Shown: one piece after another, positions 1-11,358 of the stretch | Layout: each line of letters opens with the position of its first letter | Position numbering within the stretch: the stretch's first letter is position 1 | Assembly: GCF_013761245.1 (NCBI RefSeq) | Contig: NZ_JACDUT010000003.1 | Location: forward strand, 1 to 64,000 | Source of the DNA: Thermaerobacillus caldiproteolyticus | Lineage (GTDB): Bacteria; Bacillota; Bacilli; Bacillales; Anoxybacillaceae | Length of the DNA: 64,000 nucleotides | Direction of reading: 5' to 3' | Translations under genes and position numbers: made by a program | The notes under the pieces: generated by a model | Seen by the model: the letters and a program-made list of their open reading frames with translations, nothing else | Database searches by the model: none | What the model was told of the DNA's origin: nothing

Positions 1-59
1 TTGCATGTATTAGGCACGCCGCCAGCGTTCGTCCTGAGCCAGGATCAAACTCTCCATAG
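1..59 (-). rRNA. rrs: 16S rRNA, 5' end only (partial)
   Basis: Read on the minus strand, the first 59 bases are the conserved start of a bacterial 16S gene, including the AGAGTTTGATCCTGGCTCAG primer site followed by the GACGAACGCTGGCGGC block. The gene continues beyond the window edge. It lies downstream of gyrA and the HD-GYP-like gene, where Bacillaceae usually carry the first rrn operon. The exact 5' end is inferred from the Bacillus 16S start. Confidence 0.97.
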
Positions 60-106
60 AAAGTTAAACAACCTAGCAAATTGACGTGGACGCTTGCGTT
101 TTGTTC

Positions 107-120
107 AGTTTTCAAGGAAC
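107..120 (-). promoter_or_regulatory. boxA-like antitermination element in rrn leader
   Basis: On the minus strand this reads GTTCCTTGAAAACT, close to the boxA element of Bacillus rrn leaders, which helps the antitermination complex assemble. It sits between the rrn promoter and the 16S 5' end. The call rests on motif similarity and position. Confidence 0.6.
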
Positions 121-143
121 TTCATTAATTAAGCAGCTATTAA

Positions 144-172
144 ATAATAGCAAATTAAAAATTCAATGTCAA
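144..172 (-). promoter_or_regulatory. rrn operon promoter (sigma-A)
   Basis: The minus strand carries a perfect -35 TTGACA (plus positions 167-172), a 17-base spacer and a -10 TATTAT (144-149), about 85 bases upstream of the 16S gene. A near-consensus sigma-A promoter here is what a strong rRNA promoter should look like. Confidence 0.85.
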
Positions 173-263
173 CATATTTTTTTAAGAAACTATTGCTTTA
201 TATCGTTTCAGACATGCTTTATTTTATCTATCTTTTTTCGATTTTGCAAGGATATTTTTTAAA

Positions 264-293
264 AAGACAATGATTTTTTTCAATCATTGTCTT
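264..293 (-). terminator. Rho-independent terminator of the HD-GYP-like gene
   Basis: Arms AAGACAATGATT (264-275) and its exact complement (282-293) form a 12-bp stem with a 6-base loop. On the minus strand the stem is followed by a short T run. It overlaps the stop codon of the upstream gene. Confidence 0.8.
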
Positions 294-1380
294 AATGATC
301 GTAAATGACTTCCTCAATATACATATTTCTCTGTTCGCTTAATGATATAAACTCATTTGTATTTATCGTTTTGACAATTGGACGCGTCGGTTCCTTTCGT
401 TGGATAAAGATAATTTCTGCTATTTCACCGTTCGATAATTTTACTTTTGTTCCAACATTAAATGTTGTAAGACTGTCGAGCAATATTTGAGCAGCTTCCA
501 TGCTTACCTTTCCAAAATTGTCTATTTGAATTTGCTCGAGAGCTTTGAAAGGAGATTGTTTTCTTCGGTAAAGACGTTCAGAAATCATCGCATGATAAAT
601 ATCAGCGACAGCTATGATTTTACTATATGGATGAATCTGTTTTTCATGAATACCAAACGGATAACCAGTTCCATCATTTCTTTCATGATGTTGTAAAACA
701 GCCAGTTTTACTCCTTCTTTCAGCGACGGAATTTTTTGTATCATTTTGTAACCAAAAACGGTATGCTGCTTTATCTCTTTATATTCCTCAGCAGTAAGAG
801 CTGATTTTTTCATAAGGATTTTTTCGCTGATTTTCGCCATTCCACAGTCGCATAAAATTCCTGCAAGGGCAATTTGATAACAATCTCCCTTGCTATAATG
901 TAAGTGTTTCGCTAAAAAACCTGACAATACCCCAACACTAATGGCATGATGATACAAGTATTCTTCTTTTGTTGTATAACGATATAATGTCAGTAGCTCA
1001 CTTCTATTGTCAATTAATTTATCTAACAATGGAATGATAATGGCTCTTATTTTTCCGATATCGACAGGAGAGCCTGATTGCCAAGTTTGAAATACTTTTT
1101 TATATTGCTGAACAGCTTTTAAGTAAAGTGGTACGATCTCTTCTTTCTTTTCATTACTACTATGATGACGTTGTTCAATGATTTCGTTGGGTTTAAATAT
1201 ATCGCCGTTCGCTAACACAGACTCGACATATACGTCTTCAATTAAAAATTTTTCTAGAACTTGTAACAAATTCGCATTTAATACTGTATTTTTTGGCACA
1301 ATCGTTTTTTTTGTCTTGCCTATTATCTCTTCAGCTAGGATGCATCCTTCTTGTAATTGATTGATTTTTACGCGTATCAT
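292..1380 (-). CDS. HD-GYP-type phosphohydrolase-like protein with altered HD motif
   Basis: A 362-residue protein whose C-terminal two thirds follow the HD-GYP layout of cyclic-di-GMP phosphodiesterases. Visible motifs are an HH near residue 153, a second-helix motif reading CDCGMAK where HDIGK is usual, KQHTVFGYKMI, and HHERNDGTGYP. The GYP part is intact, but the defining His of the HD pair is Cys, so catalysis is doubtful. The N-terminal ~100 residues are not recognised. The start at 1380 is preceded by GGGGGTGGAG; an in-frame upstream ATG at 1401 has no ribosome site. The gene lies between gyrA and the rrn operon, with its own terminator. A sensor or binding role is possible; activity is unproven. 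Confidence 0.8.
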   Translation of the reverse strand: MIRVKINQLQEGCILAEEIIGKTKKTIVPKNTVLNANLLQVLEKFLIEDVYVESVLANGDIFKPNEIIEQRHHSSNEKKEEIVPLYLKAVQQYKKVFQTWQSGSPVDIGKIRAIIIPLLDKLIDNRSELLTLYRYTTKEEYLYHHAISVGVLSGFLAKHLHYSKGDCYQIALAGILCDCGMAKISEKILMKKSALTAEEYKEIKQHTVFGYKMIQKIPSLKEGVKLAVLQHHERNDGTGYPFGIHEKQIHPYSKIIAVADIYHAMISERLYRRKQSPFKALEQIQIDNFGKVSMEAAQILLDSLTTFNVGTKVKLSNGEIAEIIFIQRKEPTRPIVKTINTNEFISLSEQRNMYIEEVIYDH

Positions 1381-1510
1381 CGTTCTCCACCCCCATGTCA
1401 AAGCTACACTTTCTTATTTCCTATACTACCATTAAAAGGTACTATAGTTGTAGTTCATTATGACTAATTTGTATTTAAACAATAGAGGGGAGAGACTTTT
1501 TAAAGTGTGT

Positions 1511-1546
1511 AAGAAAAAAGCTGACTCCAAGAGCCTTGGAGTCAGC
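1511..1546 (-). terminator. Rho-independent terminator of gyrA
   Basis: A perfect 12-bp stem, GCTGACTCCAAG (1520-1531) with its complement (1535-1546), encloses a 3-base loop. On the minus strand it is followed by TTTTTTCTT. It lies just after the gyrA stop and closes the gyrB-gyrA unit. Confidence 0.92.
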
Positions 1547-1554
1547 AAGTCTGC

Positions 1555-4023
1555 TTAACTTTCTTCATCTTCCTCATTTTCTTTTTCTTCTTTCGGGACT
1601 TTAGCGACTGTAGCCACGTATTCATGCTCATTGTCGCCCGATAAACGAATGAGCTTAACACCTTGCGTATTTCTTCCCATTCGCGAAATGTCGCTTACAG
1701 CAATACGAATTAAAATCCCACTTGTTGTAATAAGCATAAGGTCTTCTTCACCAGTTACCGTTTTGACGGCAACAACAGTTCCATTTTTCTCAGTAATATT
1801 ACATGTTTTTAATCCTTTTCCACCACGGCTTTGGATGCGATATTCTGAAGCTGGAGTACGCTTGCCGTAACCATTCTTTGTTACCACTAAAACATCACAA
1901 TTCTCTTCTAAAATTTCCATTCCAACGACTTCATCATCGTCTTCAAGGGTAATTGCTTTGACTCCTGTCGCGCTTCGTCCCATTGTGCGTACGTCATCCT
2001 CCGGGAAACGAATAAGCATTCCATTTTTTGTACCAACAACAATATGTTTAGAGCCGTCAGTCAGCTTTACGGAAATTAACTCATCTCCCTCGCGCAAACT
2101 AATAGCAATTAAACCATTGTTACGGATATGCGCAAAAGAAGATAAAGGAGAACGTTTTGCAATTCCCTCTTTTGTTGTAAAGAACAAGAAGGAATTGTCG
2201 TCAAATTCATCAATTGTAATAATGGTATTAATCCATTCATCTTTATCAATTTCTAGTAAGTTAATGATCGGGATTCCTTTTGCCGTTCGCCCAAATTCAG
2301 GAATTTCATACCCTTTTGCACGGTATACTTTTCCCTTATTTGTGAAAAATAAAATTGTATTATGAGTAGAGGTGATGAGAAGATGTTCAACAAAATCATC
2401 TTCGCTTGTATTCATCCCTTGAATGCCTCTGCCACCGCGTTTTTGACTTTTATAAGTGGATACAGGTAAACGTTTAATATATCCCTTATGTGTTAGGGTG
2501 ACGACAATGTTCTCGCGCGGGATTAAATCTTCATCATCAAATTCCTCTATGCCTCCGCTTACGATTTCTGTTCTCCGTTCATCATTAAATCTCTCTTTAA
2601 TCTCCGTTAATTCATCGCGAATAATTTGTAGCACTTTTTCTTCATCAGCTAAAATCGCTTTTAATTCGGCAATGAGACGAACTAAATCTTGATATTCTTG
2701 CTCGATCTTCTCCCGTTCTAATCCTGTTAGCCGTTGCAGACGCATATCTAAAATCGCTTGAGCTTGTCTTTCAGTAAGTGAAAATTGTTGCATAAGCCCT
2801 TCTTTTGCGATTTCAGTCGTTTGAGAATTGCGGATTAAGTTGATCACTTCATCTAGATGGTCAAGGGCAATGCGCAACCCCTCTAAAATATGCGCGCGCG
2901 CTTCTGCTTTTTTCAATTCATATGCCGTACGGCGCCGAATAACGATTTTTTGGTGATCTAAGTAATAGTTCAAGCATTGTTTTAAATTTAAAACTTTTGG
3001 CTCACCATCGACAAGCGCAAGCATATTAATGCCAAAGCTTGTTTGCAGCGCCGTTTGTTTGTATAGATTATTTAAGATCACTTTGGCATTCGCGTCTTTG
3101 CGAACTTCAATGACGATTCTCATGCCGCTACGGTCAGATTCGTCGCGCAAGTCGGTAATGCCATCAATTTTCTTTTCTCGGACAAGTTCAGCAATCCGTT
3201 CAATCAATTTCGCTTTGTTGACTTGATAAGGAAGTTCACGGACAATAATCGTCTCTTTTCCGTTTGCCTTTTGCTCGATCTCCACTTTGGCGCGCAAAGT
3301 AATGGAGCCGCGCCCTGTTTCATATGCTTTCCGAATCCCACTTCGTCCGATGATTTGTCCAGCCGTTGGAAAATCTGGACCTGGTATAAACTCCATCAAC
3401 TCAGCAACAGTCATGTCGGGATCTTTGCTCAAAGCCAAAATCGCATCGATCACTTCTCCAAGTTGGTGTGGCGGAATATTCGTCGCCATTCCGACAGCGA
3501 TACCTGACGAACCGTTCACAAGCAAGTTTGGAAATCGTGATGGCAAAACGGCTGGTTCTTTTTCCGAACCATCGTAGTTATCTTGATAATCAATCGTGTC
3601 TTTGTTAATGTCGCGCAACAGCTCCATAGCGATTTTAGACATTCTCGCTTCCGTATAGCGCATCGCAGCTGCCGCGTCACCGTCAATCGATCCGAAGTTC
3701 CCGTGTCCATCGACAAGCATATAACGATAGTTAAAATCTTGTGCCATTCGAACCATTGTATCATATACAGCAGCGTCACCGTGCGGATGGTATTTCCCGA
3801 TGACTTCACCGACAATGCGCGCTGACTTTTTATAAGGCTTGTCCGCTGTCATACCGAGATCGTGCATCGCGTACAAAATACGGCGGTGAACAGGTTTCAA
3901 CCCATCGCGCACATCAGGTAAGGCACGCGATACAATGACGCTCATCGCATAATCAAGGAATGACGAGCGCATTTCTTGACTAATATTCACTTCTCGAATT
4001 CGTGAATGGTATTGTTCTGACAT
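1555..4023 (-). CDS. gyrA: DNA gyrase subunit A
   Basis: An 822-residue GyrA, the breakage-reunion subunit of type II topoisomerase gyrase, which introduces negative supercoils. The N-terminal winged-helix/tower region contains [20 protein letters not shown] and [13 protein letters not shown], whose Tyr (near residue 123) forms the covalent DNA link. QKRGGRGI is the GyrA box, followed by a six-bladed C-terminal beta-pinwheel and an acidic tail. [12 protein letters not shown] at 4023 was chosen as start because GGGAGG lies just upstream and the sequence aligns with other GyrA starts; further in-frame sequence upstream lacks a ribosome site. It is downstream of gyrB by about 100 bases and probably cotranscribed with it. 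Confidence 0.98.
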   Translation of the reverse strand: MSEQYHSRIREVNISQEMRSSFLDYAMSVIVSRALPDVRDGLKPVHRRILYAMHDLGMTADKPYKKSARIVGEVIGKYHPHGDAAVYDTMVRMAQDFNYRYMLVDGHGNFGSIDGDAAAAMRYTEARMSKIAMELLRDINKDTIDYQDNYDGSEKEPAVLPSRFPNLLVNGSSGIAVGMATNIPPHQLGEVIDAILALSKDPDMTVAELMEFIPGPDFPTAGQIIGRSGIRKAYETGRGSITLRAKVEIEQKANGKETIIVRELPYQVNKAKLIERIAELVREKKIDGITDLRDESDRSGMRIVIEVRKDANAKVILNNLYKQTALQTSFGINMLALVDGEPKVLNLKQCLNYYLDHQKIVIRRRTAYELKKAEARAHILEGLRIALDHLDEVINLIRNSQTTEIAKEGLMQQFSLTERQAQAILDMRLQRLTGLEREKIEQEYQDLVRLIAELKAILADEEKVLQIIRDELTEIKERFNDERRTEIVSGGIEEFDDEDLIPRENIVVTLTHKGYIKRLPVSTYKSQKRGGRGIQGMNTSEDDFVEHLLITSTHNTILFFTNKGKVYRAKGYEIPEFGRTAKGIPIINLLEIDKDEWINTIITIDEFDDNSFLFFTTKEGIAKRSPLSSFAHIRNNGLIAISLREGDELISVKLTDGSKHIVVGTKNGMLIRFPEDDVRTMGRSATGVKAITLEDDDEVVGMEILEENCDVLVVTKNGYGKRTPASEYRIQSRGGKGLKTCNITEKNGTVVAVKTVTGEEDLMLITTSGILIRIAVSDISRMGRNTQGVKLIRLSGDNEHEYVATVAKVPKEEKENEEDEES

Positions 4024-4126
4024 TTTATAAAACCTCCCTTGTTTATTTATTTCGAGAATGGGGGGAGGGTGGTTGGTTAGCACTCTCCAATACATAAGCA
4101 AGAAGGATAGATATGAACATCTATCC

Positions 4127-6058
<1,932 letters not shown>

Positions 6059-6090
6059 CTACGCTTTCCTTTAAGAAACAGTCAAGAAGC

Positions 6091-7206
6091 TTAACGATTA
6101 GAAATATGACCAGAACTCACTTTATAAATCGTTGCTTCTTTGATTACATCATGCTCAATTCCATCAATGCTTGTTGTTGTAACAAACGTTTGAACCTTTT
6201 GACGAATTGCATCGAGTAGATGAGTTTGTCGAAAATCATCAAGCTCGGAAAGTACATCATCAAGTAAAAGGATGGGGTAGTCGCCGATTTCTGAAAAAAT
6301 TAATTCAATTTCGGCTAACTTAATAGATAAAGCTGTCGTCCGCTGCTGACCTTGGGAACCGAACGTTTGCACATCTTTTTCGTTTACGTCAAATGATATA
6401 TCGTCTCGGTGCGGACCAGCGAGCGTCATTCCCCGATCAATTTCTTTCTCCTTGATTGTAACAAACTTCTCACTATATGCTTCTATTATTCTCGACAATT
6501 CCATCTTTTCTGATACATTAACAGAAGGATGATATTTGATTTGCAGCTTTTCCAGTCCCCGACTAATTTCGTAATGAATTGGCTCCGCCCACTTTTGTAA
6601 CAGCTGTAAAAATTCGTGCCGCTTTAATGTGATTTTTGCTGCTAGTTCAATGAGCTGTTGCGTTAATATATCTAGTACCGTTTCGTCGTGCTGCTGTTTT
6701 GTCTGTAGCAATTTCAAATAATGGTTTCGCTGTTGCAGTATTTTTTGGTATTGGCTTAAATCGTGCATGTAAACAGGGGAAACTTGTCCAATTTCCATAT
6801 CGATAAACCGTCGTCTTACTTGTGGACTCCCTTTTACTAAATGTAAATCTTCGGGGGCAAACATAACGACATTGATTTGGCCGATATATTGACTTAATTT
6901 TTGTTGTTCAATATGGTTGCTTTTTGCCTTTTTCCCTTTTTTCGAAATAATTAATTCTAATGACAGAGGACCATTTCGCTTTATGGCTCTCCCTTCTATT
7001 TTAGCATATTCCTCGTCCCAGCGAATCAACTCTTTGTCGTTTGTTGTACGATGGGACTTCGCCATTGCCAAGACATAAATGGCCTCCATCATATTCGTTT
7101 TCCCTTGAGCGTTTTCTCCTAAAATCACATTGATATTGTTAGTGAACTCAATGTCTTCTTGTTTGTAGTTTCGGTAATTTTTCAATGATAAATGTGTTAA
7201 AAACAA
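6091..7206 (-). CDS. recF: DNA replication and repair protein RecF
   Basis: A 371-residue SMC-like ATPase that acts with RecO and RecR to load RecA at single-strand gaps and stalled forks. The Walker A is GENAQGKTN near residue 32, the signature region includes FGSQGQQRT, and the Walker B is [13 protein letters not shown]. The start codon is TTG at 7206, preceded by TAGGTG at proper distance, and the N-terminus aligns with RecF proteins from there. The gene lies 11 bases after the rlbA stop, so the two are translationally close in the dnaN-rlbA-recF-gyrB order. Confidence 0.97.
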   Translation of the reverse strand: MFLTHLSLKNYRNYKQEDIEFTNNINVILGENAQGKTNMMEAIYVLAMAKSHRTTNDKELIRWDEEYAKIEGRAIKRNGPLSLELIISKKGKKAKSNHIEQQKLSQYIGQINVVMFAPEDLHLVKGSPQVRRRFIDMEIGQVSPVYMHDLSQYQKILQQRNHYLKLLQTKQQHDETVLDILTQQLIELAAKITLKRHEFLQLLQKWAEPIHYEISRGLEKLQIKYHPSVNVSEKMELSRIIEAYSEKFVTIKEKEIDRGMTLAGPHRDDISFDVNEKDVQTFGSQGQQRTTALSIKLAEIELIFSEIGDYPILLLDDVLSELDDFRQTHLLDAIRQKVQTFVTTTSIDGIEHDVIKEATIYKVSSGHISNR

Positions 7207-7217
7207 AGGGACTTCAC

Positions 7218-7439
7218 CTACTCTACTGTCGTTACAACAAACGTACCAAATCCAGCAATGTTTACTATGTCTCCGTTCTTTAATTTTCGACCGCGGCGAT
7301 CTTCTCTTTCTCCGTTAACGGTCACTTCATTTGTCTGCAAAAACCATTTTGCCATACCGCCTGTCTCAATGGCTTGAATAAGCTTTAAAAATTGACCAAG
7401 AGTAATTATTTCTGTTGTAATTTCGACACTTTTTGTCAT
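7218..7439 (-). CDS. rlbA: S4-domain protein RlbA/YaaA
   Basis: A 73-residue S4-like RNA-binding protein of the YaaA family found between dnaN and recF in Bacillales; the B. subtilis member is linked to ribosome assembly. The fold core is visible as [29 protein letters not shown] and [12 protein letters not shown]. The ATG at 7439 was chosen because GGTG lies seven bases upstream and the product matches the family length; an in-frame GTG at 7454 has no good ribosome site. It is 11 bases upstream of recF. Confidence 0.92.
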   Translation of the reverse strand: MTKSVEITTEIITLGQFLKLIQAIETGGMAKWFLQTNEVTVNGEREDRRGRKLKNGDIVNIAGFGTFVVTTVE

Positions 7440-7502
7440 AGATTCACCGCTCACTTTCCGAAAAACTGTCCATTTTTTTATTTTACTAAAAAACTGGTCG
7501 AT

Positions 7503-7539
7503 AGAAAAGAAAGCTGCTAGAATTGCTTCCCCTAGCAGC
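7503..7539 (-). terminator. Rho-independent terminator after dnaN
   Basis: An 8-bp stem, GCTGCTAG (7513-7520) with CTAGCAGC (7532-7539), is followed on the minus strand by TTTCTTTTC. It sits between dnaN and rlbA, so dnaA-dnaN can end here; some read-through is likely because no clear promoter was seen before rlbA. Confidence 0.8.
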
Positions 7540-7550
7540 CTGTTTTCAAA

Positions 7551-8687
7551 CTAATACGTGCGTACTGGTAAAATAAGTTGAAGCATCGAATCATCGTGCA
7601 ATGGTCGAAGTAAAAATGGACGCATTGCTCCAGTAAAACTAATCTTGATCTCTGTACCATCTAATGCTTTTAACGCATCTATCATATATTTTGCACTAAA
7701 TGAAATTTTTAATTCCTCTCCTTCAATTGATTCACTTTGAATCTCTTCCGTCACTTTTCCGATTTCAGGAGAGATCGAAGAAATTTCAATCATTCCGTCT
7801 TGTAATGTAGTTAATTTGACGACGTTGTTTCTCCCCTCTCTCGCTAATAAAGAAGCGCGGTCAATTACCTGCAAAAATTCTTTTGTATTAACAACCACAT
7901 CTGTTTTGCTGTCTGTAGGGATAAGACGTGATGTATCTGGATAATTGCCATCAAGAAGTCGTGAGAAAAATAATAAATGTTTGGTTTTAAAAAGAACTTG
8001 ATTTGCCGTAATGACAATGTCCACCAATTCGTTACTGTCGTCTAAAATTTTGCTTAACTCATTTAAGCTTTTTCCAGGGATGACCACATTATAGGACTGT
8101 TCGCTCTCCGTCTCAATTTTTGCTTTTCGTAACGCTAGTCGGTGACTATCTGTTGCAGTACAGATTAACTCTCCATTTTCAACCCGCCAGTTTACACCTG
8201 TTAAGATTGGTCTAGTTTCTGAGGTGGAAACTGCAAACACCGTTTGACGAATCATATTTTTTAGTAAATCTGTTGGTAGTTTAAAAACGTTTTCTTCCTC
8301 GATTTGCGGGAGACGTGGATATTCTTCGGGATCGAGCCCGTTTAAACTAAACTCTGCCTTTCCGGAACGAATAAAAGTAAGAAATTGAGATTGCACCTCG
8401 ATTTCTACGGTAGGTTGCGGCAATTTTTTTACAATTTCTGAAAAGAAACGAGCTTGCAAAACAACGCTTCCAGGTTGTACCACGTCAACAATAATTTTTT
8501 CTTCCTCTTCTGCTGGGATAAATGACTCAATTGAAATATCGGAATCACTTCCCGTTAACGTCACTCCTTGTTGAGTAGCTACAATTTTTATCCCGGTCAA
8601 AATAGGAATCGTTGTTCGTGAAGAAACAGCTTTCATCACGTCTTGCACGCTTTGGACTAACGCGTCTCGCTCAATGACGATTTTCAT
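7551..8687 (-). CDS. dnaN: DNA polymerase III beta sliding clamp
   Basis: A 378-residue DnaN, the ring-shaped dimer that tethers the replicative polymerase to DNA and docks many repair proteins. The three-fold repeated clamp domain is seen across the length: an N-terminal MKIVIERDALVQSVQDVMKAV, a central QTVFAVSTSETRPILTGV and the C-terminal end RPFLLRPLHDDSMLQLILPVR, where the hydrophobic peptide-binding pocket lies. The start has AGGAGGG ten bases upstream. It follows dnaA across the 177-bp origin segment that holds DnaA boxes and trios. Length is typical. Confidence 0.98.
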   Translation of the reverse strand: MKIVIERDALVQSVQDVMKAVSSRTTIPILTGIKIVATQQGVTLTGSDSDISIESFIPAEEEEKIIVDVVQPGSVVLQARFFSEIVKKLPQPTVEIEVQSQFLTFIRSGKAEFSLNGLDPEEYPRLPQIEEENVFKLPTDLLKNMIRQTVFAVSTSETRPILTGVNWRVENGELICTATDSHRLALRKAKIETESEQSYNVVIPGKSLNELSKILDDSNELVDIVITANQVLFKTKHLLFFSRLLDGNYPDTSRLIPTDSKTDVVVNTKEFLQVIDRASLLAREGRNNVVKLTTLQDGMIEISSISPEIGKVTEEIQSESIEGEELKISFSAKYMIDALKALDGTEIKISFTGAMRPFLLRPLHDDSMLQLILPVRTY

Positions 8688-8710
8688 AATTGAGACCCTC
8701 CTGAAGTTAG

Positions 8711-8740
8711 GAAATATATTTTTTTATAATAATAAAAGAG
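8711..8740. promoter_or_regulatory. AT-rich DNA unwinding element (DUE) candidate
   Basis: A stretch of almost pure A/T (AATATATTTTTTTATAATAA and following bases) lies beside the DnaA-trio run, on the dnaN side. In B. subtilis the strands first open at the same place, in the dnaA-dnaN gap. Assignment is by position and composition. Confidence 0.7.
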
Positions 8741-8741
8741 A

Positions 8742-8759
8742 TAGTAGTAATAGTAATAG
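8742..8759 (+). promoter_or_regulatory. DnaA-trio array of the basal unwinding system
   Basis: Six consecutive trinucleotides TAG TAG TAA TAG TAA TAG match the DnaA-trio element described for B. subtilis, on which a DnaA filament forms on single-stranded DNA. They sit between a DnaA box (8772-8780) and the AT-rich DUE, in the order box - spacer - trios - DUE, as in the known system. Confidence 0.85.
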
Positions 8760-8771
8760 TGCTTGTTGATA

Positions 8772-8854
8772 TGTGGACAAGTGAGAAAAACAAATGAAAC
8801 ACAGCCTGTCCACATGTGGATAGACTGTGTGTAATCTATTCTTTGTTATTCACA
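8772..8854. promoter_or_regulatory. oriC DnaA boxes, dnaA-dnaN side
   Basis: Four 9-mers resemble the DnaA box TTATNCACA: TGTGGACAA at 8772-8780 (minus), CTGTCCACA at 8806-8814 (plus), TGTGGATAG at 8815-8823 (minus) and the perfect TTATTCACA at 8846-8854 (plus). Boxes two and three form a back-to-back pair. Together with the trios and DUE they form the unwinding half of a bipartite origin. Confidence 0.85.
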
Positions 8855-8864
8855 TTATTCGCGA

Positions 8865-10214
8865 TTACTGCTTTAATTTTTCTTGGATTTCTTTTATATG
8901 TTTTTGAAGTTGGACATCCGTTTGCAACAACGTCGAGATTTTTTCATGGGCGTGAATGACGGTTGTATGGTCACGTCCTCCAAACTCTTCGCCAATTTTC
9001 GGCAGAGAGTAATCCGTAAGCTCCCGCGAAAGGTACATCGCAATTTGTCGAGGGAAAGCTACGGATTTCGTTCTCTTTTTCGCTTTAAAGTCCTCTAGTT
9101 TGATATTAAAGTGTTGTCCGACCACCCGTTGAATATCTTGAATCGTAATGACTTTTGGCTTGGCGCTTGGAATAATATCTTTTAATGCTTCGGCAGCTAA
9201 ATCGGCATTAATCTCTTTGTTAATCAATGAGGAATAAGCAACAACACGAATAAGGGCTCCTTCTAGTTCACGAATATTGGAGTCAATTTGATTGGCGATA
9301 TATAGCATGACCTCATTTGGGATGTCAAACCCTTCCGCTTTCGCTTTTTTACGAAGGATTGCAATTCTCGTCTCTAAATCAGGGGGAGTGATGTCTGTAA
9401 TGAGTCCCCATTCAAAGCGTGAGCGGAGGCGATCTTCAAGGGTTGGAATTTCCTTTGGAGGTCTGTCGCTTGAAATGACGATTTGTTTGCTTTCCTCATG
9501 TAGCGTGTTGAATGTATGGAAAAATTCTTCTTGTGTTTGTTCTTTTCCAGCTAAAAATTGAATATCATCGATTAATAGGACATCAACATTGCGATATTTA
9601 TTGCGGAAATCATCTGCACGATTGTCGCGAATGGCGTTGATAAACTCGTTTGTAAATTTTTCAGAAGATAAATAGACAACTTTCGCAGACGGATTATGCT
9701 CGATAACATAATGACCGATGGCATGCATTAAATGAGTTTTTCCTAATCCGACACCGCCATAGATAAAAAGAGGGTTATAAGCTTTTGCTGGTGCTTCGGC
9801 CACCGCTAAAGAAGCAGCATGGGCAAACCGATTTCCTGATCCAATGACAAACGTGTCGAACGTGTACTTCGGATTGAGCATGTTTTGCGGGAAGTCTGTT
9901 TGTTCTTCTTCGGCTTTCCGCTGCTTTTTAGAAGTAGATTGTACGTGTAAATCTTCCTCGTTTTGATTGTGTGGGATGATAAACTTAATGTTTAATTCTT
10001 CCCCGGTAATGTCATAGATAGTTTCGGAAATTAAGTGCGCATAACGGGAATCTAGCCAGTCTCTAGCAAATTCGTTTGGCGCGATAATGACAAGCGTGTC
10101 GCCCTTTAATGAATGCGCTTTTGTTGATTTTAACCATGTCTCAAAGCTAGGTTTGCTAATTTTTTTTTCAATTTCCGCGAGCGCCTTATTCCATAAATCA
10201 GTGATATTTTCCAC
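8865..10214 (-). CDS. dnaA: Chromosomal replication initiator DnaA
   Basis: A 449-residue AAA+ initiator that binds DnaA boxes, opens the origin and loads helicase. Domain I is N-terminal ([21 protein letters not shown]). A charged linker follows, then the AAA+ domain with Walker [11 protein letters not shown] and Walker [13 protein letters not shown]. Domain IV ends with the DNA-binding signature [15 protein letters not shown]. The start is GTG at 10214 with AGGAGG eight bases upstream. It is flanked on both sides by DnaA-box clusters, which implies autoregulation by DnaA, as is known in related bacteria. Confidence 0.98.
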   Translation of the reverse strand: MENITDLWNKALAEIEKKISKPSFETWLKSTKAHSLKGDTLVIIAPNEFARDWLDSRYAHLISETIYDITGEELNIKFIIPHNQNEEDLHVQSTSKKQRKAEEEQTDFPQNMLNPKYTFDTFVIGSGNRFAHAASLAVAEAPAKAYNPLFIYGGVGLGKTHLMHAIGHYVIEHNPSAKVVYLSSEKFTNEFINAIRDNRADDFRNKYRNVDVLLIDDIQFLAGKEQTQEEFFHTFNTLHEESKQIVISSDRPPKEIPTLEDRLRSRFEWGLITDITPPDLETRIAILRKKAKAEGFDIPNEVMLYIANQIDSNIRELEGALIRVVAYSSLINKEINADLAAEALKDIIPSAKPKVITIQDIQRVVGQHFNIKLEDFKAKKRTKSVAFPRQIAMYLSRELTDYSLPKIGEEFGGRDHTTVIHAHEKISTLLQTDVQLQKHIKEIQEKLKQ

Positions 10215-10259
10215 CCATTGGCCCTCCTTTTAAGAGGATGTTTAAGTTTTGTATAACAT

Positions 10260-10614
10260 TTATACACTTGAATGAATGTTTATAAAAATTCATTTGTGGA
10301 AATAACATATAATAAGGAAAAAAAGAGACATTTCGACAAAATCCACGAGGTGTGGATAAACTTTTATACATATGTTTAAAAATATATCCACATTTTATTC
10401 ACATTCTGTGGATAAAGTAGTTTGTGCACACAATTATCCAGAGTAAAAACAACAATATAATAACAGATAAATCGGTATGTTGCAATGGCTTTTTAAAATT
10501 ATCCACAATAGCCATAATGTGTGAAAAACAATTATCCACATAGTGAAAAACATGTGAAAAACATGTCGATAAATGCTGTGAATATGTAAAAACGGGTCTT
10601 GAAAATTATCCACA
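10260..10614. promoter_or_regulatory. oriC: oriC DnaA-box cluster, dnaA-rpmH gap
   Basis: This 508-bp gap carries six perfect DnaA boxes: 10351-10359 (minus), 10395-10403 (plus), 10407-10415 (minus), 10499-10507, 10532-10540 and 10606-10614 (plus). One-mismatch copies occur at 10260-10268, 10384-10392, 10422-10430, 10434-10442 and 10577-10585. The segment is AT-rich and also holds the dnaA promoter region, which I could not pin to a single -35/-10 pair. Gene order diverges here (dnaA left, rpmH right), as at Bacillus oriC. Confidence 0.93.
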
Positions 10615-10646
10615 GTTATACCGGCATAAAGACACTCCTGGAACGG

Positions 10647-10676
10647 TTGACATTTTGCTAGATTGTTCACTATAAT
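10647..10676 (+). promoter_or_regulatory. rpmH promoter (sigma-A)
   Basis: A perfect -35 TTGACA (10647-10652) and a perfect -10 TATAAT (10671-10676) with an 18-base spacer lie 46 bases ahead of the rpmH start. A perfect DnaA box ends 32 bases upstream of the -35. Confidence 0.9.
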
Positions 10677-10722
10677 TAGAAAGACTGCCTGTAACAGTTA
10701 TTCCTCAGGGAGGTGTCATATA

Positions 10723-10857
10723 ATGAAACGGACATATCAACCTAATAAGCGGAAGCGCAGCAAAGTTCACGGGTTCCGTGCACGTATGAGCACAAAGAAT
10801 GGACGCAAAGTTCTTGCGCGCCGTCGCCGTAAAGGAAGAAAAGTATTATCTGCATAG
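10723..10857 (+). CDS. rpmH: 50S ribosomal protein L34
   Basis: A 44-residue, extremely basic protein with the invariant start [12 protein letters not shown] and the end [12 protein letters not shown]. It is a component of the large ribosomal subunit. The ATG at 10723 follows CAGGGAGGTG at a good distance; upstream in-frame codons belong to the promoter region. It is the first gene of the right replichore and is followed by its own terminator and then rnpA, the order found across bacteria. Confidence 0.97.
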   Translation: MKRTYQPNKRKRSKVHGFRARMSTKNGRKVLARRRRKGRKVLSA

Positions 10858-10885
10858 GCCACTGAAACTTCAGTGGTCTTTTTTC
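10858..10885 (+). terminator. Rho-independent terminator of rpmH
   Basis: The stem CCACTGAA / TTCAGTGG with a 2-base loop (extended by G-C and G-U pairs) is followed by TTTTTT. It begins right at the rpmH stop codon. Partial read-through would feed rnpA. Confidence 0.88.
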
Positions 10886-10914
10886 TAAGTGCTTAATTCT
10901 AAGAAGAATGTGGA

Positions 10915-11277
10915 GTGTTACGCCTTGGGATGAAAAAGAAATATCGGATAAAGAAAAATGAGGAGTTTCAACAAGTATTTGAGCACGGAGTATCGATGGC
11001 AAACCGACAATTCGTTGTTTATATGCTTGATCGGCCTGATCAACCTTATTTTCGCATTGGATTGTCAGTCAGCAAAAAGTTGGGAAAAGCGGTCGTAAGA
11101 AATCGAATAAAGAGATATATAAGACAATTCTTCTTAGAAATGAAAGACCAGATTACAGAAGGAAAGGATTATGTAATCATCGCCAGAATGCCTACATCTG
11201 AAATGAACTATGCGGAAGTGAAAAAAAGTTTGCTTCACGTATTGAGAAAGATAGGGGCATTAAAACAAAATATTTAA
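10915..11277 (+). CDS. rnpA: Ribonuclease P protein component
   Basis: A 120-residue basic protein that helps the RNase P RNA process tRNA 5' ends. The RNR signature is [15 protein letters not shown], with earlier [13 protein letters not shown] and ANRQFVVY. The start is uncertain. A GTG at 10915 parallels the B. subtilis start but has only GTGGA next to it; the ATG at 10930 would give 115 residues with GGAGTG about 12 bases upstream. It lies between rpmH and yidC as in most bacteria. Confidence 0.95.
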   Translation: MLRLGMKKKYRIKKNEEFQQVFEHGVSMANRQFVVYMLDRPDQPYFRIGLSVSKKLGKAVVRNRIKRYIRQFFLEMKDQITEGKDYVIIARMPTSEMNYAEVKKSLLHVLRKIGALKQNI

Positions 11278-11358
11278 ACAACCATTTTCTATTGAATGAT
11301 GATAAAATTACATATGGGAAAATAACGGATTCATTTTGGAATATGTTAGGAGGAAAAA

